Origin: 2-12-FULL-42-15 sp964196565
GTDB lineage: Bacteria > Pseudomonadota > Gammaproteobacteria > Coxiellales > Coxiellaceae
DNA: 6,012 bases
Direction: 5' to 3'
Assembly: GCA_964196565.1 (NCBI GenBank)
Contig: CAXMUH010000048.1
Span: forward strand, 1 to 6,012
Below the pieces are notes generated by a model. The model did not search any database and was not told the origin of the DNA. It worked only from the letters and a program-made list of their open reading frames with translations. This document shows positions 1-6,012 of the stretch, piece by piece. Position 1 is the stretch's first letter. Each line of letters starts with the position of its first letter. Position numbers and translations under genes: made by a program.

Positions 1-754
1 GTGCTACCGTAATCGAATCTCCGGTATGCACACCCATGGGATCAATATTTTCGATACTGCAAATTATGATGCAATTGTCTTTGGTGTCGCGCACCACTTC
101 TAATTCATATTCTTTCCAACCGATAATCGATTCATCAATTAATAATTCTGAAGTCGGCGAAAGTTCTAAACCACGCGTACAAATTTCAAAAAATTCATCG
201 CGATTATAGGCAATCCCACCACCGGATCCGCCCATGGTAAATGAAGGCCGAATCACTGAGGGAAATCCCAGCTCTTCTAAAATTTTCCACGCATCATCCA
301 TCGAATGCGCAAGACCAGACTTGGGTGTTTCTAAACCGATTTTTGCCATACATTTTTGGAATAACTGCCGGTCTTCAGCTTTATCAATCGCCTCACGCGA
401 TGCACCAATCATTTCAACATTAAATTTTTCAAGTATGCCTTCGCGACCTAAGCTCAACGCGCAGTTTAATGCGGTTTGCCCACCCATGGTTGGCAATATT
501 GCATCTGGGCGTTCTTTTTCAATAATATTCGCAATCACTTGCCAATCGATTGGTTCGATATAAGTAGAATCCGCAATATCGGGATCGGTCATAATGGTTG
601 CGGGATTTGAATTCACTAAAATAACCCGGTAGCCTTCTGTGCGTAATGCGCGACACGCTTGGGTTCCTGAATAATCAAACTCACAGGCTTGTCCAATGAC
701 GATCGGTCCTGCGCCTAGAATTAATATGCTTTTAATGTCTGTTCTTTTTGGCAT
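1..754 (-). CDS. carB: Carbamoyl-phosphate synthetase large subunit, N-terminal 251 residues (partial)
   Basis: This is the ATP-using subunit of cytosolic carbamoyl-phosphate synthetase. It makes carbamoyl phosphate from bicarbonate, ATP and ammonia delivered by CarA, for pyrimidine and arginine synthesis. The reverse-strand translation from the ATG at 754-752 starts MPKRTDIKSILILGAGP, nearly identical to the E. coli protein as I remember it. Visible parts are the N-terminal fold with LILGAGPIVIGQ (11-22), LPTMGGQTALN (88-98), and the first ATP-grasp domain with Arg129 (AEDR), Arg169 (IRPSF), the glycine loop TMGGSGGG (173-180), Glu215 (GWKEYE) and MGVHTGDSIT (240-249). The numbering matches E. 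coli with no indel, so the start is secure. The gene runs off the left edge; the family is about 1,070 residues, so roughly three quarters is missing. It begins 6 bp after the carA stop, which points to one operon and coupled translation. Its own ribosome binding site is weak. Confidence 0.97.
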   Translation of the reverse strand, partial: MPKRTDIKSILILGAGPIVIGQACEFDYSGTQACRALRTEGYRVILVNSNPATIMTDPDIADSTYIEPIDWQVIANIIEKERPDAILPTMGGQTALNCALSLGREGILEKFNVEMIGASREAIDKAEDRQLFQKCMAKIGLETPKSGLAHSMDDAWKILEELGFPSVIRPSFTMGGSGGGIAYNRDEFFEICTRGLELSPTSELLIDESIIGWKEYELEVVRDTKDNCIIICSIENIDPMGVHTGDSITVA

Positions 755-760
755 TAACTT

Positions 761-1903
761 TTAAGCCTGCATTAAATCAATAAATCGGTCAAACAAATAA
801 CCAATATCGTGTGGTCCCGGGCTCGCCTCGGGATGACCTTGAAAAGCCAATATAGGTTTTGATTTGTGGGCAAAACCCTGCAATGTGCCATCAAATAACG
901 ATTTATGGGTTACTTTTAAATCTTCGGGTAAGTTTTGTTTATCCACTGCAAAACTGTGGTTTTGACTGGTAATATAGACCACGCCTGTTTCTAAATCTTG
1001 TACGGGATGATTTGCACCATGATGCCCGAACTTCATTTTTATGGTTTTAACATCACATGCCAATGCAGCCAATTGAAACCCCAAGCAAATACCAAACATC
1101 GGTACATTATGTTGCATTAAGGTTTTTACATTTGAAATTGCATAATCACATGCCGCTGGATCGCCAGGGCCATTAGATAAAAGCACACCGTCGGGCTTCA
1201 TCGATAAGACTTCTTGTGCATCAGTTGTTGCTGGCACCAGTGAAACGCGACAACCGCGGTCAACCAACATTCGCAAGATTTGCCACTTAACACCAAAATC
1301 ATAAGCAACAATATGAAAACGCTCATTCTTTAACGTGCCATATTTCCCAGTGGTGATATCAAAACTGCCTTCGATCCATTCAAGCATTTTATCGGTCGAA
1401 ACCACTTTCGCCAGGTCTTTGCCCAGCAATCCAGGAAACGCTTTTGCTTTTGCCAACGCATCACGCTCATCTAAAGAACAGGCAATAATACAGCCGCTCT
1501 GCGCACCTTTATCACGCAAAATTCGAGTTAAACGACGCGTATCAATGTTCGAAATAGCTACGATGCCATTTTGCTTAAGATAAACTTCCAGTGACTTTGC
1601 TGAGCGCCAATTGCTAACAATCAGCGAATGCTCACGCATAATCAAACCCGCGGCATGGATACGAGTGGACTCAGCATCAAAGGGATTCACACCGACATTG
1701 CCGATATGAGGATAGGTCATGGTCACGATTTGCTGACAGTAGGATGGATCGGTGAGAATTTCTTGGTAACCTGACATCGACGTGTTAAACACCACCTCTG
1801 CGGTGGTTGAGCCTTCTGCACCCACTGCAACTCCATGAAAAATACTGCCGTCGGCCAATGCTAATATGGCTGGTGGATACTTGTTGATAAACGCATCCAA
1901 CAT
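761..1903 (-). CDS. carA: Carbamoyl-phosphate synthetase small (glutaminase) subunit
   Basis: CarA hydrolyses glutamine and passes ammonia through a tunnel to CarB. The 380 residues are close to the 382 of E. coli CarA. The N-terminal CarA domain (about 1-190) contains GYQEILTDPSY (45-55), NPFDAEST (73-80) and ISNIDTRRLTR (117-127). The class I glutamine amidotransferase domain (about 195-378) contains the strand VAYDFGVK (199-206), LSNGPGDP (242-249), the nucleophile Cys273 in GICLGFQ (271-277), FGHHGANHP (292-300), SQNHSFAV (313-320), and the catalytic His357 and Glu359 in FQGHPEASPGPHD (354-366). All three catalytic residues are present. The usual His after Cys-Leu-Gly is Phe276 here. Translation starts at ATG 1903-1901, with AGAGG at 1920-1916 about 12 bases upstream, which is a long spacing. 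The N terminus aligns with the family without extension. The gene is divergent from the permease and leads into carB. Confidence 0.97.
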   Translation of the reverse strand: MLDAFINKYPPAILALADGSIFHGVAVGAEGSTTAEVVFNTSMSGYQEILTDPSYCQQIVTMTYPHIGNVGVNPFDAESTRIHAAGLIMREHSLIVSNWRSAKSLEVYLKQNGIVAISNIDTRRLTRILRDKGAQSGCIIACSLDERDALAKAKAFPGLLGKDLAKVVSTDKMLEWIEGSFDITTGKYGTLKNERFHIVAYDFGVKWQILRMLVDRGCRVSLVPATTDAQEVLSMKPDGVLLSNGPGDPAACDYAISNVKTLMQHNVPMFGICLGFQLAALACDVKTIKMKFGHHGANHPVQDLETGVVYITSQNHSFAVDKQNLPEDLKVTHKSLFDGTLQGFAHKSKPILAFQGHPEASPGPHDIGYLFDRFIDLMQA

Positions 1904-1941
1904 TCGAAAACACTACCTCTCACTTCTGACAAACCTGAACA

Positions 1942-1970
1942 AGGATAGTCGATTGCTAATTGATATTCAA
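1942..1970 (-). promoter_or_regulatory. Candidate sigma-70 promoter for carAB
   Basis: On the minus strand, TTGAAT (1970-1965) is followed after 17 bases by TATCCT (1947-1942). Each hexamer matches consensus at four of six positions and the spacing is ideal. Transcription would start near 1935, leaving a leader of about 30 bases that includes the AGAGG of carA. This is the best pair I found by eye in the 192-bp region between carA and the permease. I found no convincing promoter for the permease on the other strand. Confidence 0.4.
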
Positions 1971-1971
1971 T
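1954..1971. promoter_or_regulatory. Possible ArgR-like operator or palindrome over the carA -35
   Basis: ATTGA-TAT-TCAAT (1959-1971) is a perfect 5-bp inverted repeat with a 3-bp centre. In a slightly wider frame, 1954-1971 matches the enterobacterial ARG box pattern (WNTGAAT-W4-ATTCANW) at 13 of its 16 specified positions, with a good right half (ATTCA) and a poor left half (CTAAT). A second TGAAT half-site lies at 1979-1983, but its partner half is weak and the spacing is off. E. coli carAB is repressed by ArgR at a promoter, so the location is sensible. The region is AT-rich, and such matches arise easily by chance. Confidence 0.2.
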
Positions 1972-2095
1972 CTATAAATGAATTTGTTACAGACTCGCAG
2001 ACGATACGCTGAATTTTCAATGGAAACTAATGCCTGTTCATGATATTTTCATTTGTGCAGCATTTGCAATCTAACCATAGGATTAACAAACAATT

Positions 2096-3478
2096 ATGGT
2101 CAATATTTCCACAGGAAAACGCACAATCAGCGTATTAACGCTGGTGATGATCAATATCATCGCCATCGACAGTCTGCGTAACCTGCCCGTTAATGCCGTC
2201 AACGGCTTTACCATTCCTTTCTATTATATCCTCGGCTGTATCTTTTTTCTGATCCCGTGTGCGTTAATCACCGCTGAGCTTGCGACTCATTATCCTAAAA
2301 CCGGCGGCGCCTATGTGTGGGTTCGCAATGCCTTTGGGCCACGTCTGGGCTTTATGACCATTTGGCTGCAATGGATTTATAATGTATTTTGGTACCCGAC
2401 TATTCTCGCGTTTGTTGCCGCTAATATCGCCTACTTTATCAATCCAGCGCTGGTTGATGACAAAGTCTATATGGTAAGCATGATTATTGGGCTTTTTATT
2501 ATTGCCACCGTGGTGAATAGTTTCGGCATGAAAACCTCAGGTATGATCAGCGTGATTAGCGCCATTGTTGGCACCATTATTCCGATGGTTTTTATTATTG
2601 TCTTGGCCGCAATCTGGGTTTTTACTCATAAAGCATTAGCCATTACCCCAAGTGTGGGAAGCTTTTTTCCGAGTTTTTCCAATATGGGAAACATTGCTTT
2701 TATTGTAGTGATTTTATTTAGTATGTTTGGCTTAGAAATGTCAGCAACCCATGCAGAATCTGTGAAAAATCCGGATAAGGATTATCCAAAAGCATTATTA
2801 TATTCGTCTATTTTTATTGTCGTCAGCCTGATTCTCGCATCACTTGCCATCGCTATTATTGTACCAGCACATAAACTCAATTTAGTGAGCGGATTGGATC
2901 AAGCTTTTTCAATATTTTTAAAGTAATATCACCTTTCATTCTTGTTACCCGTAATCATTTTGGCAATTATTATCGGCAGCTTTGGCAGTATTGCAGCCTG
3001 GGTCATTGGCCCAACTAAAGGTTTGATGGTAGCAGCCGAAGATGGTTCCTTGCCGCGCGTATTTAAATATAAAAATCGTCATCAGAGTCCAGTTGTTATA
3101 TTGATATTACAATGCATCTTGGTTATAGCCATTTGTAGCTTATTTGTTTTTATCAAAGCGTTTAGCACCTCCTACTGGATTTTAAGCGATCTCACCGCGC
3201 AATTAGCTATTATGTTTTATTTGCTATTCTTTGCAGCCGCCATTCGCCTACACAAAATAACCCCAAAGAAACCAGGCGCGTTTCGCTTAAAAAACTGGAC
3301 CATGTATATCAGCGCAAGCGCTGGTATTCTAGTGTGTCTATTCGCACTGGCTGTTGGCTTTATCCCACCCACTTCGATAAAAATAGGCAATCTCGCGGTG
3401 TATGAAACCATCCTGATTGTGGGCTTGCTATTCTTTACCTTTGTGCCTTTATTAATTTCTGCTAGAAAGAAGAGGTAA
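2096..3478 (+). pseudogene. APC-family amino acid permease interrupted by an in-frame TAA
   Basis: Read through, this is a 460-residue inner-membrane amino acid permease of the APC superfamily, similar to the glutamate:GABA antiporter-like group. The frame from ATG 2096 stops at TAA 2924-2926 after 276 residues, and the same frame is open again to TAA 3476-3478. No shift is needed, so one base substitution (for example from CAA or AAA) explains the break. The first part has about seven membrane segments (roughly 11-28, 41-62, 86-115, 124-143, 149-173, 197-216, 236-257). It carries family landmarks IDSLRNLP (24-31) in the first helix, PKTGGAYVWVRNAFG (67-81), and GLEMSATHAESVKNP (212-226). The remainder has about five more segments, with VIGPTKGLMVAAEDGSLP just after the break. 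A TTG at 2942 could start a 178-residue piece, but no ribosome binding site precedes it. AGGA (2079-2082) is a distant ribosome binding site for the main start. The substrate cannot be read from the sequence. A sequencing error or a functional two-piece protein remains possible. Confidence 0.85.
3471..3475 (+). promoter_or_regulatory. Ribosome binding site of the isochorismatase-like gene, inside the permease end
   Basis: AGAGG, within the purine run AGAAAGAAGAGG, lies 9 bases before ATG 3485 and overlaps the last codons of the permease frame. It fixes the start of the hydrolase gene and suggests translational coupling. Ribosomes that stop at 2926 would not reach it, so the upstream nonsense codon could lower expression of the downstream gene. 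Confidence 0.7.
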
Positions 3479-3484
3479 TTTTAG

Positions 3485-4060
3485 ATGAAAACATGTGTAA
3501 TAAGCTTAGATTTAATCAACGATATTTGTCACCCAGATGGGAAACTCGGCCATAATGCCAAACGATTCGAACAACATCATATTGTTGAGAATACCAATCG
3601 CGTTCTTAATTGGGCAAGAGAAAATAAACATTTAGTGTGCAATGTTAAAGTTGGCTTTAGACCAAATTATGCTGACGCCTCACTCACATCGCCTCTTTTT
3701 AGCAAAGCAAAGCAATATGGCGCATTAAATCTCAGCGCTTCTGGAACAAAGTTTGTTGACGAATTATCAATTTCTGATAATGACCTCACCATCATTAAAC
3801 ACCGCGTTAGTGCATTTTACGGCACAGATCTAGAATTAATTCTGCGCGCCAATCGAATTGAAAAGTTAATTCTTTGCGGTGTTGCCACCAATAATGCGGT
3901 GGAATTAACCGCACGCGAAGCGCATGATCGAGATTTTCAGGTGGTCATCGCAGCAGATACAACGCAAACATCCTCTGATGAAGAGCAAAACGCCAGTTTA
4001 AATTTTCTAACTAAAATTGCAACCATCAAAACCAGTAAAGAAATCACCAACGCGCCGTAA
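3485..4060 (+). CDS. Isochorismatase-like (cysteine hydrolase fold) protein, YecD type, nucleophile replaced
   Basis: This is a 191-residue cytosolic protein covering essentially the whole isochorismatase-like fold. Asp9 (VISLDLIND, 5-13) and Lys105 (IIKHRVSAFYGTDLE, 103-117) fit the first two members of the family's Asp-Lys-Cys triad. The third motif reads CGVATNNAVELTAREAHD (131-148): position 138, where nicotinamidases and related amidohydrolases have Cys, is Ala. The overall pattern, including VKVGFRPNYADA (54-65) and FYGTDLEL (111-118), resembles E. coli YecD, which as I recall has Gly at that site. The protein is therefore probably not a classical Cys-dependent amidase. It could be a hydrolase working without the Cys, as true isochorismatases do, or a binding protein. 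The substrate is unknown. It follows the permease by 6 bp and is probably cotranscribed with it, and it converges on the MFS gene with a 20-bp gap in which I see no terminator hairpin. Confidence 0.88.
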   Translation: MKTCVISLDLINDICHPDGKLGHNAKRFEQHHIVENTNRVLNWARENKHLVCNVKVGFRPNYADASLTSPLFSKAKQYGALNLSASGTKFVDELSISDNDLTIIKHRVSAFYGTDLELILRANRIEKLILCGVATNNAVELTAREAHDRDFQVVIAADTTQTSSDEEQNASLNFLTKIATIKTSKEITNAP

Positions 4061-4080
4061 TTGGGACGCAAATTCAATCG

Positions 4081-5283
4081 TTAGGCATACCGCTTAGCCA
4101 ATCGCCACGCAAGTAAAATCATTAAAACAGCAACCACACAATAGACAATTGACATCGACACTGCCGGAAAGTGAACAAAAGATCCCGTCACCAACACCCC
4201 GACCATTGCACCAGACATATTAATAAAACTCAAAATAGCGCTGGCGTTTGCTTTATTTTCAACATTCTTTGTTGCTAACACCGATGCACTGTTCCATACC
4301 ATGGGATTCAAAAGATAAATCGAAGAAATTAAAAAGAAAAATGCGAACGGAGTTAAATGCTGAGTAACCACAACCAGCAACAAAGCCGCTGACCCAAGCG
4401 ACATCAAGGTAATACCAAACGCAATAAACTGCTTTTCTGAGAATTTCTTACTGAGCTTTGATGAAATAAAATTACCCAACACGATGCACACAGATGGAAT
4501 AACCGCCAACGAACCGTATAAGGCAGCTTTAAAGTGAAATTTCTGCGCAACAACAATCGGACCGACAGTTGAAAAAACATAAATAAAGGCGGTAGCACTA
4601 CCGACAAGTACCGCATAACCCACCAAGCGCCAATCCTTACGCAGTGGCCAATAATCGTGAATTAAACTTTTAATCTGCAAAGCTGAGGGATCTCTTTTTG
4701 CCAATGTTTCCGGTAGTGTCATAGCAACGAACAATGCACAAAAATAATAAAGTGCCAAAAAATAAAAACAATACGGCCAGCTTAAATATTGAGTGATCAA
4801 GCCGCCGAAAAATATGGCGATACCAGGAACAATAGCAAACGACATTGCTATAATTGGCATAATCACCCGCGATTGTTCAGAGTAGTAAAAATCGTTAATG
4901 ATGGTAATGGTAACAGTCAAGCCAACACCTGCACCAATCGCCATAAAAAATCTGGCAATCATCAGTAAAGTTAGACTGTGAAACGGCGCTGATAGACCAC
5001 ATGCAATCGAACTGATAATTGCCAAACAAATACCAAAATAGAGTGAGTTTTTTCGTCCCAACTTATTTGACAGCGGCCCATAGATTAATTGACCCAGCGC
5101 ATAACCGAGTAAATAAAGCGTCATGGTGAACGAAATGGTGTTACCGGAAACATAAAAGAAACGACCTAACCTAGGAATACTGGGCGTGTACAGGATTGCG
5201 CCAACACTGGCCAGTGAGATCATCATCACCAGCGCCAAAATGGATGGTTTTCTACCCGGTAATTTGTATTGTTCTGTATTCAT
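4081..5283 (-). CDS. MFS transporter, Bcr/CflA-type drug:proton antiporter family (DHA1)
   Basis: This 400-residue inner-membrane protein has the length and hydrophobic pattern of a 12-helix major facilitator. The family assignment rests on YTPSIPRLG (32-40) in helix 1, the motif A loop GPLSNKLGRKNSL (69-81) between helices 2 and 3, ARFFMAIGAGVG (110-121) in helix 4, and a motif C-like stretch MSFAIVPGIAIFFGG (147-161) in helix 5, followed by WPYCFYFLALYY and the LPET (190-193) typical of Bcr/CflA proteins at the end of helix 6. A central loop (about 194-218) separates the halves. Two residues usual in drug:proton antiporters are changed: motif A has Asn73 instead of Asp, and helix 1 has Ile30 where a TDMYLP-type Asp is expected. 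The substrate is unknown, and assignment beyond a Bcr/CflA-like exporter is not justified. The start ATG 5283-5281 has no good Shine-Dalgarno. The gene is divergent from the polyketide synthase start, so export of that product is conceivable. Confidence 0.9.
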   Translation of the reverse strand: MNTEQYKLPGRKPSILALVMMISLASVGAILYTPSIPRLGRFFYVSGNTISFTMTLYLLGYALGQLIYGPLSNKLGRKNSLYFGICLAIISSIACGLSAPFHSLTLLMIARFFMAIGAGVGLTVTITIINDFYYSEQSRVIMPIIAMSFAIVPGIAIFFGGLITQYLSWPYCFYFLALYYFCALFVAMTLPETLAKRDPSALQIKSLIHDYWPLRKDWRLVGYAVLVGSATAFIYVFSTVGPIVVAQKFHFKAALYGSLAVIPSVCIVLGNFISSKLSKKFSEKQFIAFGITLMSLGSAALLLVVVTQHLTPFAFFFLISSIYLLNPMVWNSASVLATKNVENKANASAILSFINMSGAMVGVLVTGSFVHFPAVSMSIVYCVVAVLMILLAWRLAKRYA

Positions 5284-5357
5284 GGCACCACTATAACAAA
5301 ACTAAATTGGAAAATAACGCTGAAAATAATTGACCAGGATAAGCAGATTTCTCTGTT

Positions 5358-5387
5358 TTGCATGATTTACAGCAACCGGTGTATACT
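5358..5387 (+). promoter_or_regulatory. Candidate promoter for the polyketide synthase gene
   Basis: TTGCAT (5358-5363) and TATACT (5382-5387) are separated by 18 bases. The -10 matches consensus at five of six positions, while the -35 matches only TTG. Transcription would start near 5394, giving a leader of about 70 bases. It is the best plus-strand pair I found between the MFS gene and the synthase. A weak -35 would fit a gene that needs an activator, but that is conjecture. Confidence 0.35.
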
Positions 5388-5441
5388 TGCAGCGTAACTA
5401 CTTGCCCCCGTGCGTCAGGTGAGTAAACAGCTACCTTGCAG
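5384..5441 (+). repeat. Three short CTTGC direct repeats upstream of the polyketide synthase
   Basis: CTTGC occurs at 5386-5390, 5401-5405 and 5435-5439. The first two are part of TACTTGC and lie 15 bp apart. The first and third share CTTGCAG. They sit at and just downstream of the candidate promoter, where a regulator could act. The repeats are very short, so chance is a fair explanation. Confidence 0.25.
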
Positions 5442-5454
5442 TTAAAAAATAAAT

Positions 5455-5458
5455 GGAG
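5455..5458 (+). promoter_or_regulatory. Ribosome binding site of the polyketide synthase gene
   Basis: GGAG lies 8 bases before ATG 5467, a near-ideal placement. It supports 5467 as the true start. The ATG at 5453 that overlaps this site is in another frame, so it cannot be an alternative start of the same protein. Confidence 0.7.
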
Positions 5459-5466
5459 TGTACGAA

Positions 5467-6012
5467 ATGGAAGGACCCATTGCAATCGTAGGCATAGGAT
5501 GTCGACTGCCCGGCAATGCCAACAATTCAACAGCGTTTTGGCAAACTTTATCCCAAGGCAAAGATACAATCACTGAAATCCCAAAAGACCGATGGAGTAT
5601 TGATTCATATTTTCACCCTGATCATGCACTGCGCGGAATGAGTTACTCACGTTGGGGTGGTTTTTTACAAGACATTGATCAATTTGAACCAGAATATTTT
5701 GGCATTTCTCCACGAGAAGCGGCAACAATGGATCCGCAGCAGCGTCTATTATTAGAAACAACAATAGAATCCTTAGAAGATGCGGGTCTCCCACCAACAT
5801 CATTGCGCGGCTCGAGCACGGGTGTTTTTATCGGCGCCTCAGCCACCGACTATGGCAGAATACAAGCGGATATCTCCGATCTTTCTACACTAAACCCCTA
5901 CTCTTCCACCGGCACTGTTTTGAGTTTAACCGCAAATCGTATTTCATATTGTTTGGATTTGCGTGGTCCAAGTATGGCTGTCGATACCGCTTGTTCTTCG
6001 TCTTTGCTAGCA
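5467..6012 (+). CDS. Type I polyketide synthase, N-terminal ketosynthase domain (partial)
   Basis: The open frame of 182 codons runs off the right edge without a stop. Translation starts MEGPIAIVGIGCRLPG, the usual beginning of a type I polyketide synthase ketosynthase, which performs decarboxylative condensation of acyl units. Further landmarks in order are the substrate-entry region FWQTLSQGKDTITEIPKDRW (24-43), SRWGGFLQDIDQFEPEYFGI (61-80), SPREAATMDPQQRLLLE (81-97), GVFIGAS (119-125), and the active-site motif GPSMAVDTACSSSL (167-180) with nucleophile Cys176. The DTACSSS form marks a polyketide-type ketosynthase rather than a FabF or PUFA-synthase one. The two catalytic His residues lie beyond the window. 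There is no loading module, docking helix or long linker before the ketosynthase. This polypeptide is therefore either an iterative enzyme or an assembly-line member that receives its starter another way. Product, later domains and cis- or trans-AT type cannot be told from here. The MFS gene is divergent, 183 bp away. Confidence 0.93.
   Translation, partial: MEGPIAIVGIGCRLPGNANNSTAFWQTLSQGKDTITEIPKDRWSIDSYFHPDHALRGMSYSRWGGFLQDIDQFEPEYFGISPREAATMDPQQRLLLETTIESLEDAGLPPTSLRGSSTGVFIGASATDYGRIQADISDLSTLNPYSSTGTVLSLTANRISYCLDLRGPSMAVDTACSSSLLA

Noticed and set aside
234..563. 109-codon open frame on the plus strand, and a shorter one at 241-423
   Set aside because: Both are antisense to carB, whose minus-strand reading is nearly identical to the known enzyme. 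They have no family resemblance.
1335..1583. 82-codon open frame on the plus strand
   Set aside because: It is antisense to carA, which is secure over its whole length.
2924..2926. Recoding of the stop codon to selenocysteine or pyrrolysine
   Set aside because: The codon is TAA, not TGA or TAG, and no recoding element is visible. The site is a loop between membrane segments with no reason for a special residue.
3217..3411. 64-codon open frame on the minus strand
   Set aside because: It is antisense to the conserved 3' part of the permease and shows no recognisable features.
2942..3478. Independent 178-residue membrane protein starting at TTG 2942
   Set aside because: It continues the same frame and the same permease family as 2096-2926, and no ribosome binding site precedes the TTG. 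It is better treated as the 3' part of one interrupted gene.
4061..4080. Shared bidirectional terminator between the convergent hydrolase and MFS genes
   Set aside because: The 20-bp gap has no stem of useful length and no T-run, so no intrinsic terminator can be supported.
4404..4616. 70-codon open frame on the minus strand
   Set aside because: It is an alternative frame inside the MFS gene with no sign of independent coding.
5291..5803. Two minus-strand open frames of 92 and 77 codons (5291-5569 and 5570-5803)
   Set aside because: They run antisense through the polyketide synthase start and the intergenic region. The plus-strand ketosynthase is unmistakable and explains the sequence.

Overview
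The window holds five protein-coding loci and reads as ordinary chromosome of a gammaproteobacterium of moderate-to-low GC. CarB and CarA are very close to the enterobacterial enzymes. The broken permease is of a type I associate with Legionella/Coxiella-like bacteria. A Legionellales-like host is therefore my best guess, but it rests on remembered family resemblance and not on a marker gene.

Layout. (1) Positions 1-1903, minus strand: carA-carB, the two subunits of carbamoyl-phosphate synthetase, which feeds pyrimidine and arginine synthesis. carA is complete. carB is cut by the left window edge after 251 codons. (2) Positions 1904-2095: a 192-bp divergent intergenic region with a plausible carA promoter and a weak ArgR-like palindrome over its -35. 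(3) Positions 2096-3478, plus strand: an APC-family amino acid permease whose reading frame is interrupted by one in-frame TAA at 2924-2926. It is 460 residues long if read through, and is probably a recent pseudogene. (4) Positions 3485-4060, plus strand: an isochorismatase-like hydrolase of the YecD type, 6 bp after the permease, with its ribosome binding site inside the permease 3' end. It has Ala where cysteine hydrolases carry the nucleophile. (5) Positions 4081-5283, minus strand: an MFS transporter of the Bcr/CflA type, converging on the hydrolase with a 20-bp gap. (6) Positions 5284-5466: a divergent intergenic region with a candidate promoter and good RBS for (7) positions 5467-6012, plus strand: the first 182 codons of a type I polyketide synthase. 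It begins directly with a ketosynthase domain, and its active-site Cys lies just inside the right window edge.

How the genes relate. carAB is housekeeping. The permease and hydrolase look like one transcription unit, so the nonsense mutation may have left the hydrolase as its only functional product. The MFS transporter and the polyketide synthase are divergent neighbours, an arrangement in which the transporter could export the product, but nothing in the window proves this. The polyketide synthase start is the most interesting item and the sequence to its right is the part to read next. I found no tRNA, rRNA, CRISPR array, insertion sequence or convincing intrinsic terminator.
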